Made by a program: the position numbers and the translations under genes. The notes under the pieces are model-generated. The model searched no databases and was not told where the DNA came from. It worked only from the letters and a program-made list of their open reading frames with translations. From IMG/VR virus record IMGVR_UViG_3300030838_000001, positions 1 through 64,000 of that record: a stretch of 64,000 bases of DNA; one strand, 5' to 3'. The DNA is from a virus. Positions 24,804-33,267 of the stretch are shown here, one piece after another (the first letter of the stretch is position 1; every line of letters begins with the position of its first letter).

Positions 24804-25247
24804 ATGAAAACAGGAAAAGAACTAAAAATTAGCAAATTCAAAAACTATAACGTAGTATTTGGAAGCGTTAATAATAAAAACGCTAAAGCAGTATACATTA
24901 ACATTTCAGCATGGGCTGAACCCGTATCAGAATATGATGCGAACTATAATAGAGTCATTAAAGATTTGAATAAGAAGTTGAAGCAAGTTCTTTTTAATCA
25001 CTTTGATTCTAGAGTAGCGTCAAATTTTATCAAGAATAACACCATTGTCGATTTAGACATTCGTGAATCAGGAATCAAGTTTGGGAAACGAAGCTTTATT
25101 AATTGTGAAACAACTCTGTTTCTAAATGAAGAAATCCCAGTAAATTCCGAGCTTATGAAATATGACTTAGATGAAATAACAAATCTGTTGATTAAAAGTG
25201 TATTTGAAAACAATAAAACATTTGATTTTCACAGGAAAAAGAATTAA
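24804..25247 (+). CDS. Hypothetical protein with its own early-type promoter (147 aa)
   Basis: Begins MKTGKELKISKFKNYNVVFG. Basic N-terminus and mixed alpha/beta body with TIVDLDIRESGIKFGKR. It has a host-type promoter and a terminator, so it is a self-contained unit inserted between late head genes. Function unknown. Confidence 0.6.
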   Translation: MKTGKELKISKFKNYNVVFGSVNNKNAKAVYINISAWAEPVSEYDANYNRVIKDLNKKLKQVLFNHFDSRVASNFIKNNTIVDLDIRESGIKFGKRSFINCETTLFLNEEIPVNSELMKYDLDEITNLLIKSVFENNKTFDFHRKKN

Positions 25248-25257
25248 AACAATAATA

Positions 25258-25291
25258 TTAAACCCTCAATAGAAATATTGGGGGTTTTTTT
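25258..25291 (+). terminator. Terminator after the gene at 24804
   Basis: Stem AAACCCTCAATA / TATTGGGGGTTT with a GAAA loop and T7. Confidence 0.85.
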
Positions 25292-25302
25292 GTTATTGGC
25301 AT

Positions 25303-25310
25303 ATATTTAT
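25303..25310 (+). promoter_or_regulatory. Late-type promoter octamer for the prohead protease
   Basis: ATATTTAT in catatatttatatctataaa, 29 nt before the ATG at 25332. Confidence 0.6.
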
Positions 25311-25331
25311 ATCTATAAAGACTAGCAAAAC

Positions 25332-26057
25332 ATGGATATAAATTATAAAGATTTAAAGGTATTAAAACGTGGTGAAAGTGGAACAGGTTATCTTATTGAA
25401 CAAGATGCTGGTTATATTTCACCTGACGAACCAAGAAATCAACCTTTCATTAACGAAATCAAGAAACTTGATGGTGGAAACAGACTAGCGATAGTTGAGC
25501 CGCTTATTGTTTTCGTTGTACTACAAAAATACGGTATTCTTAACCGTAATGGGAGAATCTATCCTGAAGCAATCTTAAGAAGACAAGACCAATTATATCA
25601 ACAAGCGATTAAAGAACGTAGAGCTGTAGGTGAATTAGACCACCCTGAATCTAGTATTATTGCTGGTGACAGAATATCTCATAACATCATTGAAACATGG
25701 TGGGAAGGACAAACTCTTATGGGTAAGATGGAGATATTGATGACTCCTGGGTTTATTAATTATGGTATTGTTTCTACTAAAGGAGACGAAGTTGCAAATT
25801 TACTAAGAAATAGAATTAAGATTGGTGTATCTTCTAGAGGTGTTGGTTCACTTAAAGAAGGTAGAAATGGTGAGCAAATTGTTCAAGAGGATTTCGAGAT
25901 TATTTGTTGGGACGTAGTAACGGCTCCATCAACTCCTGATGCTTGGATATTCAGAAGTCACGAAGAATCTAGACCTTATGTTGAGAACGTAGAAGTGAAA
26001 AAACCACTACTAAAAGAAAGCTTAAATGATGATTTGGATAAATTTTTATCTGAATAG
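25332..26057 (+). CDS. Prohead core protease (gp21-like)
   Basis: A 241-residue serine protease of the T4 gp21/U9-S80 type. The family motifs LDHPE (His104) and GVSSRG (Ser167-Ser168) are visible, with D203 in TPDAW as the possible third residue. T4 gp21 cleaves core and capsid proteins after Leu/Ile-x-Glu sites during head maturation. It lies just before the core and capsid genes, the T4 order. Confidence 0.88.
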   Translation: MDINYKDLKVLKRGESGTGYLIEQDAGYISPDEPRNQPFINEIKKLDGGNRLAIVEPLIVFVVLQKYGILNRNGRIYPEAILRRQDQLYQQAIKERRAVGELDHPESSIIAGDRISHNIIETWWEGQTLMGKMEILMTPGFINYGIVSTKGDEVANLLRNRIKIGVSSRGVGSLKEGRNGEQIVQEDFEIICWDVVTAPSTPDAWIFRSHEESRPYVENVEVKKPLLKESLNDDLDKFLSE

Positions 26058-26109
26058 CACTTTTTTTGCTGAAATTTTATCAAAAAAAAGTTTTTTGGTG
26101 AAATCATAT

Positions 26110-26117
26110 ATATTTAT
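26110..26117 (+). promoter_or_regulatory. Late-type promoter octamer for the core protein
   Basis: ATATTTAT in atatatatttattaacaaa. The ATG at 26180 is 70 nt from the octamer start, a longer leader than at other genes. Confidence 0.5.
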
Positions 26118-26179
26118 TAACAAATGATGACTACACAAATAGTTTATTACACAAAAACAAAAAAAATTTAAAAAATAAA

Positions 26180-27466
26180 ATGGCTGAAAAAAATTCAATT
26201 ATAAAAGAAGCTTTATTGGATATTCAAAATATCCAAAATGCTCTTAGTGCCAATACCAAAGAAATACTTCGTGGCGTAGCTAGAGAAGAAATTGACGGTG
26301 TGGTTAAAGAATCTCTTATGAAAGAGATTTACGAAGAAGAAGATTTAGACGCTCCTGAATTTGGTGGTGATGACTTAGGTCAAGAAGCTCCAATGGATGC
26401 TCCGATAGGTGCAGATTTAGGAAGTGAAGATGATTCAGTAGCAGGTGGTTTAGGTGATATCGACGCTCCGATGGATGGTGCCCCAATGGGTGCAGATTTA
26501 GGAATGGACTCAGTAGAGTTAGGTGGAGATGATTTGGATATGACAGCGGCATCTGATGATGAAGTAATCGCAATTTACAAAAAATTAAGTGGCGAGGACG
26601 AAATCGAAATTGTAGGTGATGAAATTCACTTAAATATTTCAGAACCTGGGGAATACGTAGTTAAACTAGACGATTCAACAGCTCCAGCGGCAGGAGGATT
26701 TGATGCACCAATGGGTGGAGATGATTTAGGTGCTGAAGAAGGTGGAGACGAAGCTGAGTATGAAATCGAAATGGGTGATGACGAAGAAGAAACTGAAGAA
26801 CCAGCATTTGGTGGTGAAGAAGGTGAATCTGATTCTGAAGACGCTCCTGATGATTTAGTAGCAGTTGGTGGTGATGAAGAAGAAAGCGACGACGAAGAGG
26901 AAGAAGAAGAGACAGAAGAATTAACAGAAGCAATTCCAGTTGGTTCAGCTCAAGCTCACAGATTACCTGCAAAGTCTTTAAAAGGAATTCCTTTAGGAGC
27001 TGGAGCAGATAACTTAAAAGAATCTCAAGCCGCAAAAAAATTAGTTTCTGAAACAGTAACAAAATATAATGCTTTATTGACTGAAGCAAATCAACTTAAA
27101 GCTGAGAACTTAGAATTTAGAACTGCGTTAAAACACTTTAGAACAAAATTAGTTGAAACTGTATTACACAACGCTAATTTAACTTATGTTACAACTCTTT
27201 TCTTAGAGCACTCTACAACTAAAGCGGAGAAAGATGCAATCTTGATGCGTTTTGATGAAGTAACAAGCTTAGCTGAGTCAAAAAAATTAAACAGAATTAT
27301 TGAGAACGAATTGAGCCTAAGAAAGCCAATTACTGAATCAGTAGAGAATAAAATAATCAAAGGTGGAACGACAAGCATTTCAAAACAATTAAATGAAAGC
27401 ACAGCTTACGTTGACCCTTCAACAAAGAGAATCATGGATTTGATTAACAGAGTTGAAAAAAGATAA
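26180..27466 (+). CDS. Prohead core/scaffold protein (gp22-like)
   Basis: A 428-residue protein between protease and capsid genes, the gp22 position. The N-terminus is helical (NSIIKEALLDIQNIQNAL). Residues about 50-255 are very acidic with repeats of the form APMGADLG and GGDDLG. The C-terminal 180 residues are helical. Core proteins are acidic, helical and later cut by the prohead protease, which fits. The repeat-rich acidic centre is unusually long and Gly/Ala-rich. Confidence 0.75.
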   Translation: MAEKNSIIKEALLDIQNIQNALSANTKEILRGVAREEIDGVVKESLMKEIYEEEDLDAPEFGGDDLGQEAPMDAPIGADLGSEDDSVAGGLGDIDAPMDGAPMGADLGMDSVELGGDDLDMTAASDDEVIAIYKKLSGEDEIEIVGDEIHLNISEPGEYVVKLDDSTAPAAGGFDAPMGGDDLGAEEGGDEAEYEIEMGDDEEETEEPAFGGEEGESDSEDAPDDLVAVGGDEEESDDEEEEEETEELTEAIPVGSAQAHRLPAKSLKGIPLGAGADNLKESQAAKKLVSETVTKYNALLTEANQLKAENLEFRTALKHFRTKLVETVLHNANLTYVTTLFLEHSTTKAEKDAILMRFDEVTSLAESKKLNRIIENELSLRKPITESVENKIIKGGTTSISKQLNESTAYVDPSTKRIMDLINRVEKR

Positions 27467-27501
27467 TAACCCTAACAACAAAAAAAAATAAAAAACAAAT
27501 T

Positions 27502-29328
27502 ATGTCACACTTATTAACATCTGGACAAGTTGGAAATATCGGATTAAACCACATGAAGGCTATCCGTAAAGAGACTCAATCTAAATGGGATTCATTAGGA
27601 TTCCTTGACGGTCTTAAAGGTCACGTTAAAGAGAATATCGCTCAATTATACGAAAACCAAGCGTCAACATTATTAACTGAAAGCACAACGACAAACTCTT
27701 CAGGTTCATTCGAAACTGTAGTTTTCCCAATCGTTCGTAGAGTTTTCTCAAAATTATTAGCTAACGATATCGTTTCTGTACAAGCTATGAACATGCCAAT
27801 TGGTAAATTGTTCTACTTCGTACCAGTTACATCAAGCCGTGTGGATGCTTTAGGTAACCCTGGTTCTGATTACGCTGCAAACGGTGGTAACGGAGCTTAC
27901 GCAACTCAATACTCTGCACACACAGGTATGGCGGCTCAAGGTCTTCCATCATGTGTTGTTGGTTCAGGTTGTACACTTACTCCATTCGAGGGTAAAAACT
28001 TATACGATGCATTCTACAATGACGGTTTATTTGATAACTCAAAAGGTACTCTTACAATCGTTGCAGGTGGATATAACGTATACACTTTAGGTATTGACGG
28101 TAAATATACAGTTGCGACTGGAGCTGCTCAATTACCAACAGCTAATGACGGTTCATTAAGAGAAGTTGTTATCGGTATCACTGGATTCTCTCCAAACGTA
28201 CACGCTAAACAAGTTATGACAGGTGCTAACGGTGACCCAATGGACACTGAATCATTCTTAGCTTCATTACACGTTCTTTCAACTAATGCAATTTTAGATA
28301 AAGATGGTAATACAATTATCGCTGCTGGTAAGGAAATTCCTTTCAGATTAGTAACTCAACAATACGGTAGAGGTATCGTAGACTACACTAACTTAACAGA
28401 TACTTCAGGTACTCTTTATGTTGCTTTAGATTTACGTCACCCTGTTGGAACATCTGCTGGTGTTATTGGTGGTGCTGGAACATCAACTTATGATGGTTAC
28501 GTTGGAGCTTCTGCTTCTACAGTATCAGCGTTTACTTTCACTGCGGCTTGGGCTGAGTACGCTACATTAGAGCTTGAAACTGAAATGGGAGAGGTATCTT
28601 TCAAATTAGATGAAATCGTTGTTGCGGTTGAAGAAAGAAAATTACGTGCTACATGGTCTCCTGAGTTAGCTCAAGACGTTAGTGCATTCCACAACATTGA
28701 TGCAGAAGCTGAATTAACAGCTATGTTATCTGAGCAAGTTGCTGCGGAAATCGATAGAGAAATCTTGAGAGAGTTACGTAAAGCTGGTGCTTGGCAATTA
28801 AGATGGGATTACAACGGTTGGAGAAAAGCTTCTACAGCGGCAAGCCCATACACACAAAAAGACTGGAACCAAACTTTAATCACTAGATTAAACCAAGTTT
28901 CTGCACAAATCCACAAGTCTACTCTTAGAGGTGGTGCTAACTTTATCGTAGTTTCTTCTGAAATCTCTGCTATCTTTGATGATTTAGAATACTTCCACGT
29001 AAGTGATGCTAACCCAGAGCAAGACCAATATAACATGGGTATCGAAAGAATCGGTTCTTTATCAGGACGTTTCCAAGTATACCGTGACCCTTATGCTCCA
29101 GCTTATTCAATTATCATTGGACACAAAGGTAAATCATTATTAGACACAGGGTATATCTATGCTCCATACGTGCCTCTTCAATTGACACCTACAATGTTTA
29201 ATCCGTTTAACTTTGCGCCAGTAAAAGGTATCATGACACGTTATGCTAAAAAAGTGGTTAACAACAGATTCTACGGACACGTAAGAGTTGACGGTGTACC
29301 TACATTCGACGTAAACGAATTAAGATAA
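27502..29328 (+). CDS. Major capsid protein (gp23-like)
   Basis: A 608-residue protein. The N-terminus has KWDSLGFLDGL and IAQLYENQASTLLTES, matching the leader of gp23-type capsid proteins; cleavage after Glu60 (LLTE/S) is predicted. The body contains blocks such as LELETEMGEVSFKLD and VAVEERKLRATWSPELAQDV typical of the gp23 family. Ala codons here use GCT/GCG more than elsewhere, as expected of a highly expressed gene. It forms the head shell. Confidence 0.92.
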   Translation: MSHLLTSGQVGNIGLNHMKAIRKETQSKWDSLGFLDGLKGHVKENIAQLYENQASTLLTESTTTNSSGSFETVVFPIVRRVFSKLLANDIVSVQAMNMPIGKLFYFVPVTSSRVDALGNPGSDYAANGGNGAYATQYSAHTGMAAQGLPSCVVGSGCTLTPFEGKNLYDAFYNDGLFDNSKGTLTIVAGGYNVYTLGIDGKYTVATGAAQLPTANDGSLREVVIGITGFSPNVHAKQVMTGANGDPMDTESFLASLHVLSTNAILDKDGNTIIAAGKEIPFRLVTQQYGRGIVDYTNLTDTSGTLYVALDLRHPVGTSAGVIGGAGTSTYDGYVGASASTVSAFTFTAAWAEYATLELETEMGEVSFKLDEIVVAVEERKLRATWSPELAQDVSAFHNIDAEAELTAMLSEQVAAEIDREILRELRKAGAWQLRWDYNGWRKASTAASPYTQKDWNQTLITRLNQVSAQIHKSTLRGGANFIVVSSEISAIFDDLEYFHVSDANPEQDQYNMGIERIGSLSGRFQVYRDPYAPAYSIIIGHKGKSLLDTGYIYAPYVPLQLTPTMFNPFNFAPVKGIMTRYAKKVVNNRFYGHVRVDGVPTFDVNELR

Positions 29329-29356
29329 TCTAAACAATTATCTTTCTTAGATAAAT

Positions 29357-29393
29357 AAAAAAAGACCCACCGATATGGTAGGTCTTTTTTTTG
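29357..29393 (+). terminator. Terminator after the major capsid gene
   Basis: Stem AAAGACC..ACC / GGT.GGTCTTT with a GATAT loop and T8. The A-rich left side may let it work in both directions. Confidence 0.85.
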
Positions 29394-29401
29394 TTTTTAA
29401 G

Positions 29402-29409
29402 ATATTTAT
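29402..29409 (+). promoter_or_regulatory. Late-type octamer with ATG at the predicted +1
   Basis: GATATTTATTAAT runs straight into ATG at 29414, 12 nt from the octamer start. Confidence 0.6.
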
Positions 29410-29413
29410 TAAT

Positions 29414-29869
29414 ATGAAACATACAATAAAAAAACTACTTAGAGAATCTCTATTGAAAGAATCATTATTAGATAATGATATTAAATCTTTAATAAGAGAT
29501 ACCAATGTTTTTGCTTCTTTTGGGAATCCATATGGGTTTAAAGAAAATAAAATAATTGGTAGAAATACTGATATATTAGATAAGACTGTACCATATGAAG
29601 GAACTGATTTTAGAATTGCTGTAACTCCATTAGGTGACAAAAAAAAGTTAAGTATACACTTTCCACAAATTGAACAAACTTCAAGTAGAGGTGGTGGTCA
29701 TGCTGGATTAAGTTTTCTATTTGATAATGATGTTGTAATAAATAAACAATTGGTTAATATGTTGCTACCAGCTGTTGATGATTTTAGAAGTCAAAATTTT
29801 ACATTAAACAATGGTGTTTATCAAATAAATACAAATAATCCTAGCGAAATGAAACCTGTTAATCTTTAA
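29414..29869 (+). CDS. Hypothetical protein with an LLRES N-terminal peptide (151 aa)
   Basis: Begins MKHTIKKLLRESLLKESLL, nearly identical to the start of the gene at 33265. The rest is a separate globular sequence with no recognised family. I use ATG 29414 because the earlier in-frame ATG lies inside the terminator hairpin. The leader peptide carries two possible Leu-x-Glu protease sites. Its 3' end overlaps the convergent zinc protein by 4 nt. Confidence 0.65.
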   Translation: MKHTIKKLLRESLLKESLLDNDIKSLIRDTNVFASFGNPYGFKENKIIGRNTDILDKTVPYEGTDFRIAVTPLGDKKKLSIHFPQIEQTSSRGGGHAGLSFLFDNDVVINKQLVNMLLPAVDDFRSQNFTLNNGVYQINTNNPSEMKPVNL

Positions 29870-30288
29870 GAAGCTACTCGTTCGTGATATGTATGTTTGT
29901 CTCCACAAGAAGTACATTTACACTCATTTAAGTCTTTATAATCATCTAGGTTGTTGACATCTATAATATACCCAGCAAGGGTAGTTATATACGTTTCTCC
30001 TTTACAGTTAGGGTTAGGACAATATGCATGGTCCTTCTTATATTTCTTACGAAATTCTTCGACCTTCTTCTCAGTTTCTCTATGCTTGATAGCGCAGTCA
30101 ATATGAACTGGTTCAACATAGATTGGACTCTTTTGATTTACATCTACTTCCTCAGAACACAGAACACATTTCATAGGTTCAGGTTCATCAATTCTAGCGA
30201 AGTATTTTCTAACAAGTCGGCCCAATTCCATATCATTAGGTTCAGCTTCGACAATTTGTCGTATGTGTTGAACGTAAGCTTTTTTCAT
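29866..30288 (-). CDS. Zinc-binding protein with two Cys clusters (140 aa)
   Basis: Begins MKKAYVQHIRQIVEAEPND. The first cluster is CVLC...HIDC, the second CPNPNC...CKCTSC near the C-terminus, which looks like a zinc ribbon. Function unknown; a nucleic-acid or protein-binding role is inference. It overlaps the wHTH gene by 1 nt and probably shares its promoter. Confidence 0.65.
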   Translation of the reverse strand: MKKAYVQHIRQIVEAEPNDMELGRLVRKYFARIDEPEPMKCVLCSEEVDVNQKSPIYVEPVHIDCAIKHRETEKKVEEFRKKYKKDHAYCPNPNCKGETYITTLAGYIIDVNNLDDYKDLNECKCTSCGDKHTYHERVAS

Positions 30289-30521
30289 TAAGCTTTTTCT
30301 TTTACAAGTCTGTAACGAGTGTATCTAGTTTTCTCACCAAACTTATCAACACCATTTTCTTTTTCAGACGAAATTTCATATCCCTCTTTCTTCAAGGAAT
30401 TAATTGTTGCCGCAAGTCTTAAGTTTGCTAAATGAATTGCCGCATACCAAGGTGAAACACCTCTTGGGTCTCTAAGGGCTGTTAATACTCTTTGTTTTTT
30501 TGAATTTAATTTAGTTGCCAT
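30288..30521 (-). CDS. Winged-helix DNA-binding-like protein (77 aa)
   Basis: Begins MATKLNSKKQRVLTALRD. A helix-turn-helix-like segment (AIHLANLRLAATINSLKKEGYEI) is followed by a basic wing (TRYTRYRLVKEK), the size and shape of small phage or bacterial winged-helix regulators. The target is unknown. It has a host-type promoter, so it could be an early regulator (inference). Confidence 0.65.
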   Translation of the reverse strand: MATKLNSKKQRVLTALRDPRGVSPWYAAIHLANLRLAATINSLKKEGYEISSEKENGVDKFGEKTRYTRYRLVKEKA

Positions 30522-30546
30522 AATTTAATTGTTTAAAGTTAAAGTA

Positions 30547-30577
30547 CAAAGGTAAGACTTATTTTCGAGACTACCAA
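30547..30577 (-). promoter_or_regulatory. Host-type promoter for the winged-helix gene
   Basis: Minus strand: TTG (30577-30575), spacer of 20, TACCTTTG (30554-30547), ATG at 30521. Confidence 0.7.
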
Positions 30578-30579
30578 AT

Positions 30580-31209
30580 TTATTTTAAAATATTTTCCAA
30601 TAAAGTGAAATCATCCATAACTCCCTTATAGTAATTATCATGAACAAACTCACCATAAGGTGTAATAAACTTGATATTATCCAAGAAAACTCTTTGTCCA
30701 ATCATCAATTGATTAACTGGATAGTGCATTTCTTCTGATAAACCAAGTACCATTTGTTTAATCCAATCGTATTCTAGTATTTGACATAAGTCAGCATCAC
30801 GAATAATGCTTTGGTAAATATTCAAATCATCAACCTTAATAACGTATGGATATTGTGTTGCATAAATGATTTCTTTCATGAACTCAAAATCTAAATGAAC
30901 TATTTGATATTCACTTAAGAATGTACCTAATCCAACGATTGCTTGTTCCACGTTGAAAGCATCATCTCTTCGTCCCATAGAGTGGTTAAAATCGTGAAAT
31001 AAAGCAGCCATAAGCAAAGCTTCTACCTTATCATCTTCTAACATCTTCATGAAGTCTAGAGCTTGATAACAGTTCTTAACAACAGTAAGCATATGGTTGA
31101 AGTTATGATATGGTGCATGATTTGATTTGTTATTTTCAACCAAATACTTTAAACCAAACCTAAGTGAAGGATATTGGTTTATTATGTGTAATACGTTCTT
31201 CTTATTCAT
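30580..31209 (-). CDS. HD-domain phosphohydrolase
   Basis: A 209-residue protein. YHNFNH, LFHDFNHS and RDADL give the His/His-Asp/Asp metal ligands of the HD family, which hydrolyses nucleotides and related phosphates. The start is the ATG at 31209, overlapping the previous stop (TAATG). The substrate is unknown; a role in phage nucleotide control is plausible. Confidence 0.8.
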   Translation of the reverse strand: MNKKNVLHIINQYPSLRFGLKYLVENNKSNHAPYHNFNHMLTVVKNCYQALDFMKMLEDDKVEALLMAALFHDFNHSMGRRDDAFNVEQAIVGLGTFLSEYQIVHLDFEFMKEIIYATQYPYVIKVDDLNIYQSIIRDADLCQILEYDWIKQMVLGLSEEMHYPVNQLMIGQRVFLDNIKFITPYGEFVHDNYYKGVMDDFTLLENILK

Positions 31210-31454
31210 TAGCAAGTACAATTATCATTTCCACACCAACCACATTTATCCAATTCTTTTTGACGAGCATCTTCTCTAGCTTGATTCTGTGCGTCAAGAA
31301 CCCATTCTTCACCGTTCCACTCCATACCTTCGTAGAAGCCACCCTTAGCGTTTGATGTAAAGAATTCTCTATTGGTCATAAGACCGTTCTTTCTATGATG
31401 GTCGTCCCAATTGGTATCGTCCTCATTGTATGCTGGGTATTTATTTTTATCCAT
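31209..31454 (-). CDS. Small Cys-tailed protein (81 aa)
   Basis: Begins MDKNKYPAYNEDDTNWDD. It ends CGWCGNDNCTC, a compact Cys cluster that may bind zinc or iron. It is translationally coupled to the HD hydrolase. Function unknown. Confidence 0.6.
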   Translation of the reverse strand: MDKNKYPAYNEDDTNWDDHHRKNGLMTNREFFTSNAKGGFYEGMEWNGEEWVLDAQNQAREDARQKELDKCGWCGNDNCTC

Positions 31455-31472
31455 AGTTATTTAATTACGAAA

Positions 31473-31503
31473 CAAAGGTACAAAAAAAATCCCGATAATA
31501 CAA
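31473..31503 (-). promoter_or_regulatory. Host-type promoter nested in the preceding terminator
   Basis: Minus strand: TTG (31503-31501), spacer of 20, TACCTTTG (31480-31473). The TTG is in the loop of the terminator of the 31545 gene. Confidence 0.7.
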
Positions 31504-31513
31504 ATTATCAGGA
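31482..31513 (-). terminator. Terminator after the zinc-ribbon gene
   Basis: Minus strand stem TCCTGATAA / TTATCGGGA with TTTGTA loop and T8. It overlaps the next promoter almost completely. Confidence 0.8.
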
Positions 31514-31544
31514 CTATTTTTTACGTTAACTCTAGTTATTATTT

Positions 31545-32474
31545 TTATGCTTTTGTTCCGCAGTTTGAGCAAAACTTATCAGTTTTACCTAATTTTGCAC
31601 CGCAGTTTGTACAGTATTTTTTTACATTGATATCTTCTGATGTATTCACTTTTTGTGAAATAGGAAGCATCTTATATTCAAGTGTGTGGAATGCAAAGTA
31701 TTCAAACTCCTTGCTTACTGTTGTGAATTTTTGGTCAGATTTAGAACCTTCCTCAACTCTACCAGTTTCTATGGTTTTTGATTTCTTTTCAAGCTTAGGA
31801 GCCGCTGACGAACTTCTAAGGATTCCTTTAGAAATTGGTTGGCTTTTAAGTCTATCCATTTGATTAAGCGCAGATGAAGTAACATTGAAGTCAAGACCAT
31901 CAAGACTAATACCACCAGTGTTTGAAACATTGGTACTAGATAAGAAAGCGTTATTATCTGTTGCATTAAATGAAGTTGTTGTGAATGAACCACCAAGACT
32001 AACAATTGAACCACTGTTATAGCTTTTATAATCATTATAGTCAGGACCACCGAATGAACCACCAAGTCTTGTTGTACCGATGTTGCCAAGAGTTAGAATT
32101 GGTCTTCTTTGTTGTTCTCTAAAGAACTCAACCTTGAAGTCTCCGTTGCTTTTGATTGCTTCTTTCACTTCAGCAGTATTTGCTACTTCGTATGTGTCGA
32201 ATAAGAATTTCTTTTCAACATCTAAGAAACGCTCCAAGAATACTCTCTGTCCAGGTCTCAATACAAGACCACCTTGAGAAATGATTTTTCCGTTTAATTT
32301 GATTTTTGCAAGAATATTATCTGTAGTTGGATTGAATAATTCAATCTGAAATTCTTGCCCTTTTTGAAGGTAATAAGTTGGCATTTCGCCTTTTTTGTTG
32401 TAAACTTTTAGTCTACTTTTGTTCACAGCAATACTAGCTGTAGGAACCGCAGTCCCTAGTGTTTTTTGAGTCAT
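31545..32474 (-). CDS. Zinc-ribbon protein with a beta-rich N-terminal domain (309 aa)
   Basis: Residues 1-130 look beta-rich, with GQEFQIELFNPT and LRPGQRVFLERFLD, a pattern I associate with uncharacterised phage and viral proteins. The middle is Gly/Ser/Thr-rich and probably flexible. The C-terminus is a double zinc ribbon, CTNC...CSNC. The leader before its ATG is about 100 nt long. Role unknown. Confidence 0.7.
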   Translation of the reverse strand: MTQKTLGTAVPTASIAVNKSRLKVYNKKGEMPTYYLQKGQEFQIELFNPTTDNILAKIKLNGKIISQGGLVLRPGQRVFLERFLDVEKKFLFDTYEVANTAEVKEAIKSNGDFKVEFFREQQRRPILTLGNIGTTRLGGSFGGPDYNDYKSYNSGSIVSLGGSFTTTSFNATDNNAFLSSTNVSNTGGISLDGLDFNVTSSALNQMDRLKSQPISKGILRSSSAAPKLEKKSKTIETGRVEEGSKSDQKFTTVSKEFEYFAFHTLEYKMLPISQKVNTSEDINVKKYCTNCGAKLGKTDKFCSNCGTKA

Positions 32475-32578
32475 TTTTTAACTTTTAATTTTTGTAATTA
32501 TGTACTAATTTCTTTGTTGCCTTAACAACTCCAAAGCCATATTTCAGGCTCGAAACTAATACGTGAGTTAACGTAATA
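32475..32578 (-). promoter_or_regulatory. Long leader with a possible hairpin
   Basis: Between the host-type promoter and ATG 32474 lie about 100 nt. On the minus strand the central part can fold as CTTT..GTTG / CAAC AAAG with a TTAAGG loop. Other early genes have leaders of about 10-35 nt, so this one may carry regulation. Confidence 0.35.
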
Positions 32579-32609
32579 CAAAGGTACTATATAATTTCTT
32601 GAAAGTCAA
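32579..32609 (-). promoter_or_regulatory. Host-type promoter for the zinc-ribbon gene
   Basis: Minus strand: TTG (32609-32607), spacer of 20, TACCTTTG (32586-32579). Confidence 0.7.
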
Positions 32610-32614
32610 GTACT

Positions 32615-33265
32615 TTAGTCATATTTTGAGAAAAATAAATCAGAACCACTCTTGAAAGCCTTGATAGGGTTGAATCCTTTCTTAATATAATTTTGTCCAC
32701 GGCCAAGCATTTCTTTGAAATCATCATTGGGTTGCATCGAATAAACAGTATTATATTTTTTTATCAGCTCTTGAGTTTCAGGGTTAATTTCACTTAACCA
32801 TTCCTCATATTCTTCAGGGTTTTCAAATGTGTCGTTACTACCAGTATATAATGCAACACTAAATTCTGGGTTCCATTTACCACTGGCATCAAATGGTGCA
32901 ATGTTTGTTTTATTAACATCAGGTCTATCATAAAATTTAACCCATACATTCAATGCTTCACTTCTAACGTCACCTTTTCTAGCTGGCATAAGTCCTTTAC
33001 CCTTCGTACTAGCCATCATCATAGCCATTTCGTAGATATAAGGCCCGAAACCATCTTCTGCGGCCACTTTATCCACATCGAAATTTTGACCTCTTAGAGA
33101 GGCTGAAATCACGCCATATGATTTATTGGTCATAGGGTCATATAAGACAAGACTTATCCTGTTATCCTTTTGGAATAACGCAGTTTCTATTGGTAGATTT
33201 TTTGATGTAAGCATAGTTTCTCCTAATAGATTTTCTCTAAGTAATTTTTTAATTATATGTTTCAT
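32615..33265 (-). CDS. LLREN-tagged protein, distantly GNAT-like (216 aa)
   Basis: Begins MKHIIKKLLRENLLGE, the same kind of peptide as the gene at 29414. The middle has AAEDGFGPYIYEMAMMMAS and LMPARKGDVRSEALNVW, a pattern found in uncharacterised phage proteins and weakly reminiscent of acetyltransferases. Its start is 2 nt after the stop of the baseplate-like gene, so late virion-linked expression is expected. Confidence 0.6.
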   Translation of the reverse strand: MKHIIKKLLRENLLGETMLTSKNLPIETALFQKDNRISLVLYDPMTNKSYGVISASLRGQNFDVDKVAAEDGFGPYIYEMAMMMASTKGKGLMPARKGDVRSEALNVWVKFYDRPDVNKTNIAPFDASGKWNPEFSVALYTGSNDTFENPEEYEEWLSEINPETQELIKKYNTVYSMQPNDDFKEMLGRGQNYIKKGFNPIKAFKSGSDLFFSKYD

Positions 33266-33267
33266 TT

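Noticed and set aside
26661-27089. A 142-codon minus-strand frame rich in Leu and His inside the core protein gene
   Set aside because: It is the mirror of the acidic repeats of the gp22-like gene; the composition is a by-product of GAA/GAT-rich codons.
29375-29413. Upstream in-frame ATG for the 29414 gene
   Set aside because: It is inside the terminator hairpin of the capsid gene and upstream of the late octamer.
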